33,325 nucleotides of DNA from Solibaculum_A intestinale (GTDB taxonomy: Bacteria > Bacillota > Clostridia > Oscillospirales > Acutalibacteraceae). Both the position numbers and the translations under genes were made by a program. The notes under the pieces were generated by a model that worked only from the letters and a program-made list of their open reading frames with translations, made no database searches and was not told the DNA's origin. Positions 14,082 through 22,676 of this stretch are shown one piece after another. Location: the NCBI RefSeq assembly GCF_040096205.1, contig NZ_JBBMFD010000025.1, positions 1-33,325 on the forward strand. The letters are read 5' to 3'. Numbering within the stretch: the first letter of the stretch is position 1; every line of letters starts with the position of its first letter.

Positions 14082-14819
14082 ATGCCCCGTATTTATCTCA
14101 GCCCGTCCACGCAGGAGTATAACCTCTTTGTCAACGGCGGAAGCGAAGAGCAATATATGAATTTAATTGCGGACGCGATGGTGCCTTATCTGCGTTCCAA
14201 CGGCATTCAATATACCCGCAATACGCCTGATATGACGGCCGCTTCCTCCATTCGGCAGGCGAACCAGGGCAACTATGATTTTTATCTGGCCTTGCATTCC
14301 AACGCCGCGCCTGAAGGAAGCAGCGGACAAGTCCGCGGGTCCCTCGCCTTTTATTTCCCTACCAGCACCAACGGCAAGCGGATGGCGGACATCATCGTGC
14401 GCAACCTGAAAACCATTTATCCGGATCCTCAGCTGGTGCGCGCGGTGCCCACCACCACCCTGGGTGAGGTGCGTCTGCCCAAGGCCCCTGCGGTGTTGGT
14501 GGAAATCGCCTACCACGACAACGTGGAAGACGCCAACTGGATCAAAAACAACATTACCACCATTGCCCGCAACCTGGTGCTTTCCCTCACCGAGTATTTC
14601 GGCATTCCCTTCATCAATGCGCAGCCGGAACGCACCGGTACGGTTACGGTAAGCTGGGGCAATCTCAACATTCGCAACCGGCCAACCACCGCCTCAGCCA
14701 TCATCGGCCAGGCGCCCAAAGGCGCTAAGCTTCAGGTGCTCGGCTCCTGGAACGGCTGGTACGTGGTCAATTATAACGGCATTGTCGGCTACGCCAGCGA
14801 CCAGTATATTACGATTTAA
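14082..14819 (+). CDS. N-acetylmuramoyl-L-alanine amidase (Amidase_3) with SH3b domain
   Basis: A 245-residue cell-wall hydrolase. Residues 1-176 are an Amidase_3 domain with candidate zinc ligands E23 (GGSEEQYMN) and H72 (LALHSNAAPEG) and catalytic E141 (VLVEIAYHDN). Residues 185-245 are a bacterial SH3 domain (LNIRNRPTTASAIIGQAPKG). The first zinc histidine usually seen in a GHGG motif is absent; the start reads IYLSPSTQEYN, a form I recall in other clostridial members. No signal peptide is present, so it may act on the mother-cell side during sporulation, after lysis, or through a holin-like route. GGAGG precedes the ATG. A CCTCCGG/CCGGAGG stem at 14835-14850 follows the stop. Confidence 0.88.
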   Translation: MPRIYLSPSTQEYNLFVNGGSEEQYMNLIADAMVPYLRSNGIQYTRNTPDMTAASSIRQANQGNYDFYLALHSNAAPEGSSGQVRGSLAFYFPTSTNGKRMADIIVRNLKTIYPDPQLVRAVPTTTLGEVRLPKAPAVLVEIAYHDNVEDANWIKNNITTIARNLVLSLTEYFGIPFINAQPERTGTVTVSWGNLNIRNRPTTASAIIGQAPKGAKLQVLGSWNGWYVVNYNGIVGYASDQYITI

Positions 14820-14935
14820 AGCAGCGCCGTTTTTCCTCCGGCTCCGGAGGCTTTCCCGCCCAAAGAAATCCGGACGCTATGGTACCGCGCGCTCCAGGCC
14901 TTTCGGGCGAAGGTCCGCCGGAATGAGCTGAAGTG

Positions 14936-14982
14936 TAAAAAGCGCCCTTTCCGCAAGGAGGTTTCTCCTCGCGGAAAGGGCG
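14936..14982 (-). terminator. Terminator of the ABC exporter operon
   Basis: CGCCCTTTCCGC (14943-14954) pairs perfectly with 14971-14982, with an inner AGGAG/CTCCT stem. On the minus strand the stem is followed by GCTTTTTAC. It lies about 180 bp after the end of the exporter genes. The gap 14820-15165 also holds a weak hairpin at 14835-14850 and no gene. Confidence 0.75.
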
Positions 14983-15165
14983 TCAACCTTTATGCGATGT
15001 GGCTGCTTTGGGTGTTAAAGGCGGGACGGCTTCCGGACGCTGCCTAAAGTACGTCTGAAAGGACAAGGAAAATTTAGCTTTGCCGGCTTTTCAGGAATTG
15101 CAGGAAAAAATGCACAAAACCATGCCCGTTCCCATACGCAAGGCCGTTGGGACGCCGGAAAAGGC

Positions 15166-16905
15166 TCATTGGGCCGGGGCGAACTGGCTGTTATACAGCT
15201 TTGCGTAAAACCCGCCCTTTTCCAAGAGTTCCTCGTGGGTACCCTGCTCGATGATGCGGCCCGCATCCATCACCAGAATCCGGTCGGCTTCCTGGATGGT
15301 GGAGAGCCGGTGGGCCACCACAAAGCTGGTGCGCCCTTCCATCATCTTGTCGAAAGCCTTCTGAATCTGGATTTCGGTGCGGGTGTCGATGGAGCTGGTG
15401 GCTTCGTCGAGAATGAGCATAGGCGGGCTTAACAGCATAATCCGGGCGATGCACAAAAGCTGCTTTTGCCCCTGGGACAGATTGCCCCCGTCCTCGGAAA
15501 TCACCGTATCATACCCCTGGGGAAGGCGGCGGATAAAGCTGTGAGCGTGAGCGGCCTTTGCCGCGGCCACGATTTCCGGTTCGGTGGCGTCCGGTTTTCC
15601 ATAGGCGATGTTTTCTCGGATGGTGCCGGAGAAAAGCCAGGTTTCCTGCAGCACCATGCCGTAGCAGCTGCGCAGGCTTTGACGGGTGACCGAGTCAATG
15701 GGATGACCGCTGACTGAAATCTGCCCGGCATCCACGTCGTAAAACCGCATGAGCAGGTTGATGATGGTGGTTTTCCCGCAGCCGGTGGGCCCCACGATGG
15801 CGATGCGCTGGCCGGGGGAGACGGACAGGTTTAAGTCCTCAATCAGCCGGGTATCCGGGCGATAGGAAAAGTCCACATGTTCTGCTGTTACCCGGCCGTC
15901 GCAGTCTGTAAGTTTAGGCAGCCCCGCGTCCGGGCTCTCCACCGGCTCGTCGAGCACGGCGAACACCCGTCTCGCACTGGCAAACGCGGTCTGCAGCTCG
16001 GTGATGACGCCGGTGATCTCGTTAAACGGCTTGGTATACTGGTTTGCATAGGTCAGAAAGCAGGAGAGCTGCCCCACCGAAAGGAGACCTTGGATGGCGG
16101 TCAAAGCACCGGCAATCCCCACCGCCGCGTACACCACCCCGTTTACAAACCGGGTGGAGGGATTGGTCATGGAGGAATAGAACTGGGCCTTCACACCGCA
16201 GTCGTAAAGCCGGCGGTTGATCTCCTCGAAGGAAGCCTGCGCCCGATCCTCGTAAGAGAAGGCCTTGACCACCTTCTGGTTGCCGATGAGCTCCTCCACG
16301 TACCCGGTCATCTCTCCCCGCACCGCCGACTGCTCCCGGAACATCTTATGGCTGCGCCGGGCGATGAAGGAAGCGACGAACAGGGACAGCGGCGTGATAA
16401 GCACCACCACCAGCGCGATTTTGACGTTGATGGTCAACATGAAAAGCAGGGTGCCCAGAATGGTGACTACCCCGGTAAATAACTGGGTGAAGCCCTGCAA
16501 AAGCCCGTCGGAAATCAGGTCGATGTCGGTGACCACCCGGCTGATGATGTCACCGTGGGAGTGGCCGTCGATGTACCGAAGCGGCACGGCGCTGAGCTTG
16601 TGAAAGGTCTGCACCCGCAGGTCCCGCACCGTTTTGTAGGTCAGCTGGTTGGTGCACAGCGTCATCAGCCACTGAAAGAAGGCGCCCAGCAGAATAGCTC
16701 CGGCCAGCACAAAAAGAATGCGGGCGATGCTTGGAAAATCCACCTGGCCCTTAGCAACGATATAGTCGATGCTGTCCCCCACGAGAACCGGAGCCAGCAG
16801 GGTAAGGGCCACGTTTAAAAGCGCGCAAAGGAGCGCGCCGATCAGGAACCAAAGATAGGGCCGCGTGTAGGAAAGAATTCGTTTGAGAACCACCGTAACC
16901 TTCAT
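15166..16905 (-). CDS. ABC exporter half-transporter, catalytically competent Walker B subunit
   Basis: A 579-residue fusion of six transmembrane segments (about 1-310) and a nucleotide-binding domain (about 335-575). Walker A is 372-380 (GPTGCGKTT), the Q-loop is Q420, Walker B ends LILD500-E501 with the catalytic Glu present, and the switch His is H532 (VAHRLST). The signature is LSQGQ (476-480) rather than LSGGQ. The gene starts one base after the stop of the upstream exporter gene, so the pair is translated together and surely forms a heterodimer like BmrCD or TM287/288. Such pumps export drugs, lipids or peptides; the substrate cannot be told. Confidence 0.92.
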   Translation of the reverse strand: MKVTVVLKRILSYTRPYLWFLIGALLCALLNVALTLLAPVLVGDSIDYIVAKGQVDFPSIARILFVLAGAILLGAFFQWLMTLCTNQLTYKTVRDLRVQTFHKLSAVPLRYIDGHSHGDIISRVVTDIDLISDGLLQGFTQLFTGVVTILGTLLFMLTINVKIALVVVLITPLSLFVASFIARRSHKMFREQSAVRGEMTGYVEELIGNQKVVKAFSYEDRAQASFEEINRRLYDCGVKAQFYSSMTNPSTRFVNGVVYAAVGIAGALTAIQGLLSVGQLSCFLTYANQYTKPFNEITGVITELQTAFASARRVFAVLDEPVESPDAGLPKLTDCDGRVTAEHVDFSYRPDTRLIEDLNLSVSPGQRIAIVGPTGCGKTTIINLLMRFYDVDAGQISVSGHPIDSVTRQSLRSCYGMVLQETWLFSGTIRENIAYGKPDATEPEIVAAAKAAHAHSFIRRLPQGYDTVISEDGGNLSQGQKQLLCIARIMLLSPPMLILDEATSSIDTRTEIQIQKAFDKMMEGRTSFVVAHRLSTIQEADRILVMDAGRIIEQGTHEELLEKGGFYAKLYNSQFAPAQ

Positions 16906-16906
16906 C

Positions 16907-18643
16907 TTACCGTTTTCCCTCCTCGCCGCTTTGCTGGGACAGGCAAATCTCCCGATAGACCTGACAGGAATCGAACAATTCCTCGTGCGTGCCGATCCCG
17001 GCGATTTCCCCGTCGTCCAGCACCACGATTTTGTCCGCGCCCTTGACGGTGTTGGCCCGCTGGGAAATCATCAGCACCGTCATGCCCTTGGTTTCCCGGC
17101 GCAGCGCTTTGCGCAAAGCCGCGTCGGTGGCGTAGTCGAGGGCGCTGGCGCTGTCGTCGAGAATGAGAATGGGCGGGGTCCCCACCAGGGCCCGGGCAAT
17201 GGTCAGGCGCTGCTTTTGCCCGCCGGAAAGGTTTTTGCCCCCTTGTAAAATGGGTGTGTCGTATTTTTTCGGAAGCTTCTCCACAAAGTCCGTTGCCTGG
17301 GCGATAAAAAGGGCTTTGGCGATTTCTTCGTCGGTGGCGTCCGGCTTTCCCCAGCGCATGTTTTCCCTGAGGGTTCCGGCAAAAAGCACCGCCCGCTGAG
17401 GGACCATGCCGATCTGGCGGCGCAGCCGGCCGAAGGGATAGTCCTTAACATTGACCCCGTCCACCAGCACCTGGCCCTCGGTGGCGTCGTAAAACCGGGG
17501 GATCAGGTTAATGAGCGTGGATTTGCCCGACCCGGTGCCCCCGATGATGCCCACCGTTTCGCCCGGGGAAATGGAAAAGGAGATGTTTTGCAACGCATAG
17601 TCCCCTTCCCCGTAGGAGAAGGAAACGTCACGAAATTCGATGCGGGGCGTGGATTGGTCCTTGGAAGGGGAAATCGGCCCGGCCGCGTCCTCAGTCACCG
17701 AAGGCTGGGTGTCCAGCACCTCGTTGACCCGGGCCGCGCAGGCGGAGGCCTTGGTAAAGAGAATGACCAAGTTCGCCACTACCACCAGAGCCAGCAGAAT
17801 CTGGGTCATGTAGTTGACAAAGGCGATAATCTGCCCCTGGGACAGGGCCCCTGCGTCCACCCGCATGCCTCCAAACCAGAGGATGGCCACAATCGCCAGG
17901 TTCATGATCACATAAGTCAGAGGATTGAGGAGCGCGGAGATTTTTCCCACCCGCACCGAGGTGGCGGCCAGGTCGTCGCTTGCCTCGTCAAACCGTTCCT
18001 CCTCGTCCTTTTGCTTGGAGAAGGCCCGGATGACCCGCACTCCCTCCAGGTTTTCCCGGGTAATCAAGGAGATCCGGTCGAGCTTTTTCTGAATGGTGCG
18101 GTAAAAGGGGACCGAGCGGCTCATCACCAGGTATAAAACCAGTGCCACCAAGGGAGCCGCTACCAGGAAGATGAGAGAAAGCTGCCAGTCCAGCAGCATG
18201 GCCATCACTGCCGAGCCGACGATGAGAAAGGGTGCACGGATCACCAGGCGGATGAGCATAGCCACCGCCACTTGGAGCTGGTTTACATCGTTGGTGATGC
18301 GGGTGATTAAGGACGGAGTGCCGAACCGGTCAATCTCCCGGTGGGAGAAGGAATTGATACGGCGAAAGAGGTCGTTTCGCAGGATGGTGCCGAAGCCTTG
18401 AGAGGCCCGGGCTGCGAAATACTGGCAGGTGAGCGCAAAGCCGAGCCCCGCCACCCCTAAGAGCACCATCAGCCCGCCCATGCGCAGAATATACCCCGTG
18501 TCACCGGTGGCAATGCCCACGTCGATGATACGGGCCATGACCAAAGGGACGATTAACTCGAAAATGGCCTCCATCAGCTTAAAGAGAGGCCCTAAAATGA
18601 CTTCCTTTTTAAAGTGCTTTAAGTAGCGCGCCAGTTTGAACAT
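16907..18643 (-). CDS. ABC exporter half-transporter, degenerate Walker B subunit
   Basis: A 578-residue partner with six transmembrane segments (about 15-305) and a nucleotide-binding domain (about 335-570). Walker A is 368-376 (GGTGSGKST) and the signature is canonical LSGGQ (472-476). The catalytic Glu after Walker B is replaced by D497 (ILILDDSAS), and the switch His is Gln (Q528, MISQRAN). These changes mark the non-hydrolysing site of a heterodimeric exporter. ATG 18643 is chosen; a longer frame to 18859 runs through the divergent pyrE promoter and start and is not credible. The ribosome binding site is weak (AAGGAT). It is first in the two-gene operon, divergent from pyrE. Confidence 0.9.
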   Translation of the reverse strand: MFKLARYLKHFKKEVILGPLFKLMEAIFELIVPLVMARIIDVGIATGDTGYILRMGGLMVLLGVAGLGFALTCQYFAARASQGFGTILRNDLFRRINSFSHREIDRFGTPSLITRITNDVNQLQVAVAMLIRLVIRAPFLIVGSAVMAMLLDWQLSLIFLVAAPLVALVLYLVMSRSVPFYRTIQKKLDRISLITRENLEGVRVIRAFSKQKDEEERFDEASDDLAATSVRVGKISALLNPLTYVIMNLAIVAILWFGGMRVDAGALSQGQIIAFVNYMTQILLALVVVANLVILFTKASACAARVNEVLDTQPSVTEDAAGPISPSKDQSTPRIEFRDVSFSYGEGDYALQNISFSISPGETVGIIGGTGSGKSTLINLIPRFYDATEGQVLVDGVNVKDYPFGRLRRQIGMVPQRAVLFAGTLRENMRWGKPDATDEEIAKALFIAQATDFVEKLPKKYDTPILQGGKNLSGGQKQRLTIARALVGTPPILILDDSASALDYATDAALRKALRRETKGMTVLMISQRANTVKGADKIVVLDDGEIAGIGTHEELFDSCQVYREICLSQQSGEEGKR

Positions 18644-18663
18644 GGATGAAATCAGATCCTTTG

Positions 18664-18692
18664 TTGCAATCTTCGCCGGAATATTGTATGAT
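18664..18692 (+). promoter_or_regulatory. pyrE promoter
   Basis: TTGCAA at 18664-18669 and TATGAT at 18687-18692 with a 17-bp spacer. It would give a leader of about 130 bases before pyrE; no clear PyrR-type attenuator is visible, only a small ATGGG/CCCAT hairpin near the start codon. Confidence 0.6.
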
Positions 18693-18830
18693 ACTACCAA
18701 TCGGGAAGACGGAGGATATTTCCTTGCGTCCTGCCAGATGTTCCCGAATAGTATAGCATAGTTTCGGTTGGGTGCACAGTGGTAGTATGGGCAACCCATG
18801 GGAAAAACACGCAAAAGGGAGAGGAAAAAT

Positions 18831-19493
18831 ATGCTGACCCAGACCAAAAAGGAATTCATCGAATTTATGGTGGGCGCCGACGTGCTGCGCTTCGGTCAAT
18901 TTAAAACCAAGAGCGGCCGCCTGTCCCCTTACTTTGTCAATACCGGCAATTACAAGACCGGCGCCCAGAGTTCCGCCCTGGGCAGCTTTTACGCGAAGCT
19001 TATAAAGGAAACCTGCGGCGATGGGTTCGACGCCATGTTCGGCCCCGCCTATAAAGGCATTCCCCTTGCCACCTCCGCCGCCGGGGCACTTGCCAGGGAA
19101 TACGGCATCGACAAGCCCTTTTTCTTTAACCGCAAGGAAGCCAAAGACCACGGAGAAGGCGGTTCTCTCGTGGGCTACCAGCCCAAGGACGGGGACCGGA
19201 TCATCATCATTGAGGACGTCATCACCGCCGGCACCGCCGTGCGGGAGACCATTCCGGTGCTCAAAGCGGCGGCCGACGTGCAGGTGCGGGATATGTTCAT
19301 TTCCGTCAACCGCTGCGAGGTAGGGCAGAACCCGGGAAAAACGGCGGTTATGGAGGTCAAGGAGCAGTTCGGCATTGACGTGCACGCCATCGTGGATGTG
19401 ACGGATATCCGGGAATACCTGGAGCAGGCGGGAGGATACGAAGATGTGCTGCGTCTGATGGATTCTTACATGGAGCAGTACTGTGTGTTTTAA
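18831..19493 (+). CDS. pyrE: Orotate phosphoribosyltransferase
   Basis: A 220-residue enzyme that joins orotate to PRPP to form orotidine 5'-phosphate in pyrimidine synthesis. The PRPP-binding motif is RIIIIEDVITAGTAVRE (about 123-139). The flexible loop with catalytic lysines is FNRKEAKDHGEGG (about 99-111), and the N-terminal hood includes FKTKSGRLSPYFVNTG. The ATG at 18831 follows GGGAGAGG; an in-frame ATG at 18798 gives a Lys/Arg-rich extension without support. No other pyr genes are in the window, so it is an isolated member of the pathway here, divergent from the exporter. Confidence 0.96.
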   Translation: MLTQTKKEFIEFMVGADVLRFGQFKTKSGRLSPYFVNTGNYKTGAQSSALGSFYAKLIKETCGDGFDAMFGPAYKGIPLATSAAGALAREYGIDKPFFFNRKEAKDHGEGGSLVGYQPKDGDRIIIIEDVITAGTAVRETIPVLKAAADVQVRDMFISVNRCEVGQNPGKTAVMEVKEQFGIDVHAIVDVTDIREYLEQAGGYEDVLRLMDSYMEQYCVF

Positions 19494-19624
19494 GAAAATA
19501 CAAGGAAATATTCGAAATAGTATCCTGTTAATATGAAATATTGACTTTCGATTGAGGATTTCGTGAAAAAACAACACTGCTTTTCTGGAAAATGTGATAA
19601 ATCCGCTTGAATTTCTCAAATTAT

Positions 19625-19653
19625 TTGACATTTTTCAATCTGTTGCCTATAAT
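19625..19653 (+). promoter_or_regulatory. Sigma-A promoter of the membrane-protein gene
   Basis: TTGACA (19625-19630) and TATAAT (19648-19653) with a 17-bp spacer, a full consensus match, about 95 bp before the TTG start at 19750. Confidence 0.85.
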
Positions 19654-19749
19654 GTAGGGTAGGACGCACAAAATTTCTTTCAAATACAGAAAAAATTTGT
19701 TATGATAGCATCCGGCGGGAAAAGAGCAGGAAAGGGAGGAGAGGCGGAT

Positions 19750-20502
19750 TTGAAAAAAATAGTGATTTCTTCCATCCTTCCCGGGCTTTTTCTGTCCATT
19801 GCCAACATTGTGACGATCGTCTTGTTGTATGCCATTTGCTCGATGGTCGGCGGTTTTTTGCAGCCGGTGATCTTTGTGACTCTTGCGCTTTCTTTGGCGT
19901 CTCTGAATGTGGCGGTATTGTGCTTTTCGCGGATAACAAAACGGTTTGGGAGGAAGACGGCCCACGCCAAGGCGGCGGCGACGGCGGTTTATTATCTGGC
20001 TACGCTGGGGTTTACTTTGGCGACCTTTTTGTGGATCAGCGTGCAGTGGTATGTAACGGCTGTGTTGCTGATGATTGTTTTGTATCTGTGTGCCTGCGGC
20101 GGAATTATGCTGTATTTTCGAAGCCGCAATCAGGAAACCCGCGCCCAGCAGGACGAAGAGGCGGCGAAGGTGCGCCTGCTTCTGCTTCCCATTGCCGACG
20201 AAATCCGAGATTGCCGCAAATGGCTGGAACCGGCGCTTTATTACCGGCTTTCCAGGCAGTTTGGCGCGGTGGAGCATCGCCTTTCCAGGGCCACGTCCAT
20301 GGACCGGGTGGAAAGCGACGCCATCGGCCAGGTGGAAGAGCAGATTTATACAAAGCTGACGGTCACGCGGGCAGCGGTGCGCCGCCTGTCTCAGACAACG
20401 GACACGGCCGGAGCGACAAAAACGATCCTGTCCCTTTTGGAGGAAATCGAATACCTGGCCAAAAGCAAGGAAATGATCTTGGTGGAAACCAGCAGTTTGT
20501 AA
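19750..20502 (+). CDS. Unrecognised four-TM membrane protein with helical cytoplasmic tail
   Basis: A 250-residue protein that I do not recognise. Four hydrophobic segments occur in the first half (about residues 3-27, 33-55, 73-95 and 98-120), then a cytoplasmic part from about 125 to 250 that is charged and helical (RNQETRAQQDEEAAKVRLLLLPIADEI and RLSRATSMDRVESDAIGQVEEQI), probably coiled coil. No catalytic motif is seen. TTG 19750 is chosen because GGGAGG at 19734-19739 fits; an in-frame ATG at 19702 has no ribosome binding site. A consensus promoter lies upstream, and the T-box promoter starts just after it, so it is monocistronic. Confidence 0.7.
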   Translation: MKKIVISSILPGLFLSIANIVTIVLLYAICSMVGGFLQPVIFVTLALSLASLNVAVLCFSRITKRFGRKTAHAKAAATAVYYLATLGFTLATFLWISVQWYVTAVLLMIVLYLCACGGIMLYFRSRNQETRAQQDEEAAKVRLLLLPIADEIRDCRKWLEPALYYRLSRQFGAVEHRLSRATSMDRVESDAIGQVEEQIYTKLTVTRAAVRRLSQTTDTAGATKTILSLLEEIEYLAKSKEMILVETSSL

Positions 20503-20525
20503 CGTTTCCTTTTGCCGCGTAAATA

Positions 20526-20554
20526 TTGACAAAACGGGAATACTGTACTATAAT
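20526..20554 (+). promoter_or_regulatory. Promoter of the gatCAB T-box transcript
   Basis: TTGACA (20526-20531) and TATAAT (20549-20554), spacer 17 bp, placing the start near 20561 at the beginning of the T-box leader. Confidence 0.9.
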
Positions 20555-20560
20555 CAGACC

Positions 20561-20818
20561 CAAATCGGAACAAGGCGATGACGCAGAGCAGTACCATGCG
20601 TTTTCAACAGGGAGGCGGCGCCGTGACTGAGAGCGCCGGTTTGAAACCCCGCATGGGAAGGAACACTGCCGAGCCGGCGATCTGAACACAGCAGTAGGAC
20701 CGCACGGGTGCGCCCGTTACCGCGCGAGAGAGTGGCCGCTTTTTGGAAAGAAGCGGCAAGCTTTGGGTGGCACCGCGGGTAATTCCGTCCCGGATCGTTT
20801 GGCGATCCGGGATTTTTT
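20561..20818 (+). promoter_or_regulatory. T-box riboswitch leader of gatCAB, probably tRNA(Asn)-specific
   Basis: The conserved T-box GGGTGGCACCGCGGGT is at 20765-20780. Terminator CCCGGATCG/CGATCCGGG (20789-20811) with six T follows. Stem I is visible: CCATGCG pairs with CGCATGG, and GCAGT with ACTGC, leaving an internal loop whose 3' side ends in AAC (20662-20664) followed by A. This is where the specifier codon sits, so Asn is the likely sensed amino acid. The TGGC in the T-box would pair with a GCCA acceptor end. Uncharged tRNA would stabilise the antiterminator and switch the operon on. Confidence 0.9.
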
Positions 20819-20901
20819 GTTGTCAAAAAAGGAAACCCGGCGTGCGTCTGGCTAAGGAGGGCGAGACGTGCGCCGGCATTCGGGCAAAGGAGGACGAAGG
20901 T

Positions 20902-21189
20902 ATGCAGATTACCAGAGAATTGATCGATTATGTTGCGGATTTGTCCCGTCTGCGGCTGACCGAGGAAGAAAAGGACAGAGCAGAAAAAGACCTGGGAAGC
21001 ATTCTGACCTATATGGATAAGCTTAACGAACTGGACACCGCCGGCGTAGAGCCTATGAGCCACGCATTCCCGGTCAAGAACGTGTTTCGCGAAGACGAGG
21101 TGAAGCCTTCCGAGGACCGGGAGGCCTTGCTGCAAAACGCGCCGGTCAAGCAGGACGGCTGCTTTAAGGTCCCCAAAACGGTAGAATAG
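20902..21189 (+). CDS. gatC: Asp/Glu-tRNA amidotransferase subunit C
   Basis: A 95-residue small subunit that wraps around GatA and stabilises the GatCAB complex. The family features are visible: MQITRELIDYVADLSRLRLTEEE at the start, DLGSILTYMDKLNELDTAGVEPMSHAFPVKNVFREDEV in the middle and a LLQNAPVKQDGCFKVPKTVE end. ATG 20902 follows AAAGGAGG. It is the first gene after the T-box leader, eleven bases before gatA, in the common order gatC-gatA-gatB. Confidence 0.96.
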   Translation: MQITRELIDYVADLSRLRLTEEEKDRAEKDLGSILTYMDKLNELDTAGVEPMSHAFPVKNVFREDEVKPSEDREALLQNAPVKQDGCFKVPKTVE

Positions 21190-21200
21190 GAGGAGGCCCC

Positions 21201-22676
21201 ATGATCAAACTGGATGAAAGCGCCCTTTCGCTGGGCGAACGGCTCAAAAAGCGGGAGGTCGGCGTGCGGGAAGCCGCCGGTGCCGTGCTCGAGCGCATTG
21301 AGAAAAAGGACGGGGAATGCCGGGCGTACCTGTCGGTATTCAAAGAGGAGGCGTTCAAACGCGCCGACGAAATTCAAAAGCAGATCGACGCGGGGGAAGC
21401 CGCGTCTCCGTTAGCCGGTGTACCCATGGCCATAAAGGACAACATCTGTGTCAAGGGCCTTCCCACCACCTGCGGTTCGCGGATGCTGGAACATTTCCGT
21501 CCGCCGTATGACGCCACGGTGACCACCCGGCTGCACGATGCGGGCGCGGTGCTGCTTGGGAAGCTCAATATGGATGAGTTCGCCATGGGCTCCACCACCG
21601 AGACCTCTTATTTCGGCGCCTGCAAAAACCCCTGGGATGTGACACGGGTGCCGGGGGGGTCCTCTGGCGGCGCGGCGGCTGCGGTGGCAGCCGCGGAAGC
21701 CTATTATACCCTGGGGTCGGATACCGGCGGCTCCATCCGCCAGCCTTGTTCCTTCTGCGGCGTGACCGGGTTAAAGCCCACGTATGGGGCGGTGTCCCGG
21801 TACGGCCTGGTGGCCTACGCTTCTTCCCTGGACCAGATCGGCCCTATCGCTCGGGACGCGAAAGACCTGGCGGCGGTGCTCGACGTGATCGTGGGCAAGG
21901 ATGAAAAGGATGCCACTTCTGTGGACGCAGGGGAAGGCGGTTATCTCGTTTCCCTGACCGGGGACGTAAGGGGGCTGAAGGTGGGCATCCCATCGGACTA
22001 TTTCGGAGAGGGCCTGGACGAAGAGGTCAAAGAAAAGGTACTCGCGGCGGCGAAGAAGCTGGAAGAGATGGGCGCGGTGGTAGAGGAATTCCCCATGCCT
22101 ATGGTGGAGTACGCCATTCCAGCTTACTATATCATTGCTTCGGCGGAGGCAACCTCCAACCTGTCCCGGTACGACGGAATCAAATACGGCTTCCGGGCTG
22201 AGAAGTTCGACGATTTGATTGATTTATATGTCCAGTCCCGCAGCCAAGGCTTCGGTATGGAGGTAAAAAGGCGGATCATGCTGGGAAACTTCGTGCTGTC
22301 TTCCGGCTATTACGACGCTTATTATAAGAAAGCGCTGCAGGTAAAGGCGCTGATTAAGGGCGAGTTTGACAAGGCGTTCGAACGCTTCGACCTGCTTTTG
22401 GGCCCGGCGGCGCCCACCACGGCGCTCAAGCTGGGCGAAAGCCTCCAAGACCCGCTGAAAATGTACCTGGGCGACATCTATACCGTGTCGGTAAACCTGG
22501 CGGGACTGCCGGGCCTGGTGGCCCCCTGCGGATTTGACGGGCAGGGCCTCCCGGTGGGTGTGCAGCTCATCGGCAGACCTTTTGGAGAAAAGACGCTCTT
22601 AAATACGGCTTACGCCTATCAGCAGGCCACTGATTTTCATACCAAGCGGCCGCAGGAAGGGAGAGAGGACCGATGA
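21201..22676 (+). CDS. gatA: Asp/Glu-tRNA amidotransferase subunit A (glutaminase)
   Basis: A 491-residue amidase-signature enzyme that releases ammonia from glutamine or asparagine and channels it to GatB. The catalytic triad falls at K79 (MAIKDN), S154 (PGGSSGG, the cis-Ser position) and S178 (DTGGSIRQP), with spacing as in characterised GatA. Length is normal. GGAGGAGG precedes ATG 21201. Its last codons overlap the gatB start (ATGA overlap), so translation is coupled. Confidence 0.97.
   Translation: MIKLDESALSLGERLKKREVGVREAAGAVLERIEKKDGECRAYLSVFKEEAFKRADEIQKQIDAGEAASPLAGVPMAIKDNICVKGLPTTCGSRMLEHFRPPYDATVTTRLHDAGAVLLGKLNMDEFAMGSTTETSYFGACKNPWDVTRVPGGSSGGAAAAVAAAEAYYTLGSDTGGSIRQPCSFCGVTGLKPTYGAVSRYGLVAYASSLDQIGPIARDAKDLAAVLDVIVGKDEKDATSVDAGEGGYLVSLTGDVRGLKVGIPSDYFGEGLDEEVKEKVLAAAKKLEEMGAVVEEFPMPMVEYAIPAYYIIASAEATSNLSRYDGIKYGFRAEKFDDLIDLYVQSRSQGFGMEVKRRIMLGNFVLSSGYYDAYYKKALQVKALIKGEFDKAFERFDLLLGPAAPTTALKLGESLQDPLKMYLGDIYTVSVNLAGLPGLVAPCGFDGQGLPVGVQLIGRPFGEKTLLNTAYAYQQATDFHTKRPQEGREDR

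Noticed and set aside
18644..18859. Longer N-terminus of the first exporter subunit
   Set aside because: It would extend through the divergent pyrE promoter and into pyrE; the homologous sequence starts at MFKLARYLKHF.
18609..19631. Minus-strand 340-codon frame across pyrE
   Set aside because: Overlaps pyrE fully on the opposite strand and has no ribosome binding site or known motif.
19621..20532. Minus-strand 303-codon frame opposite the membrane-protein gene
   Set aside because: The plus-strand gene has a consensus promoter, ribosome binding site and membrane segments; the antisense frame has none.
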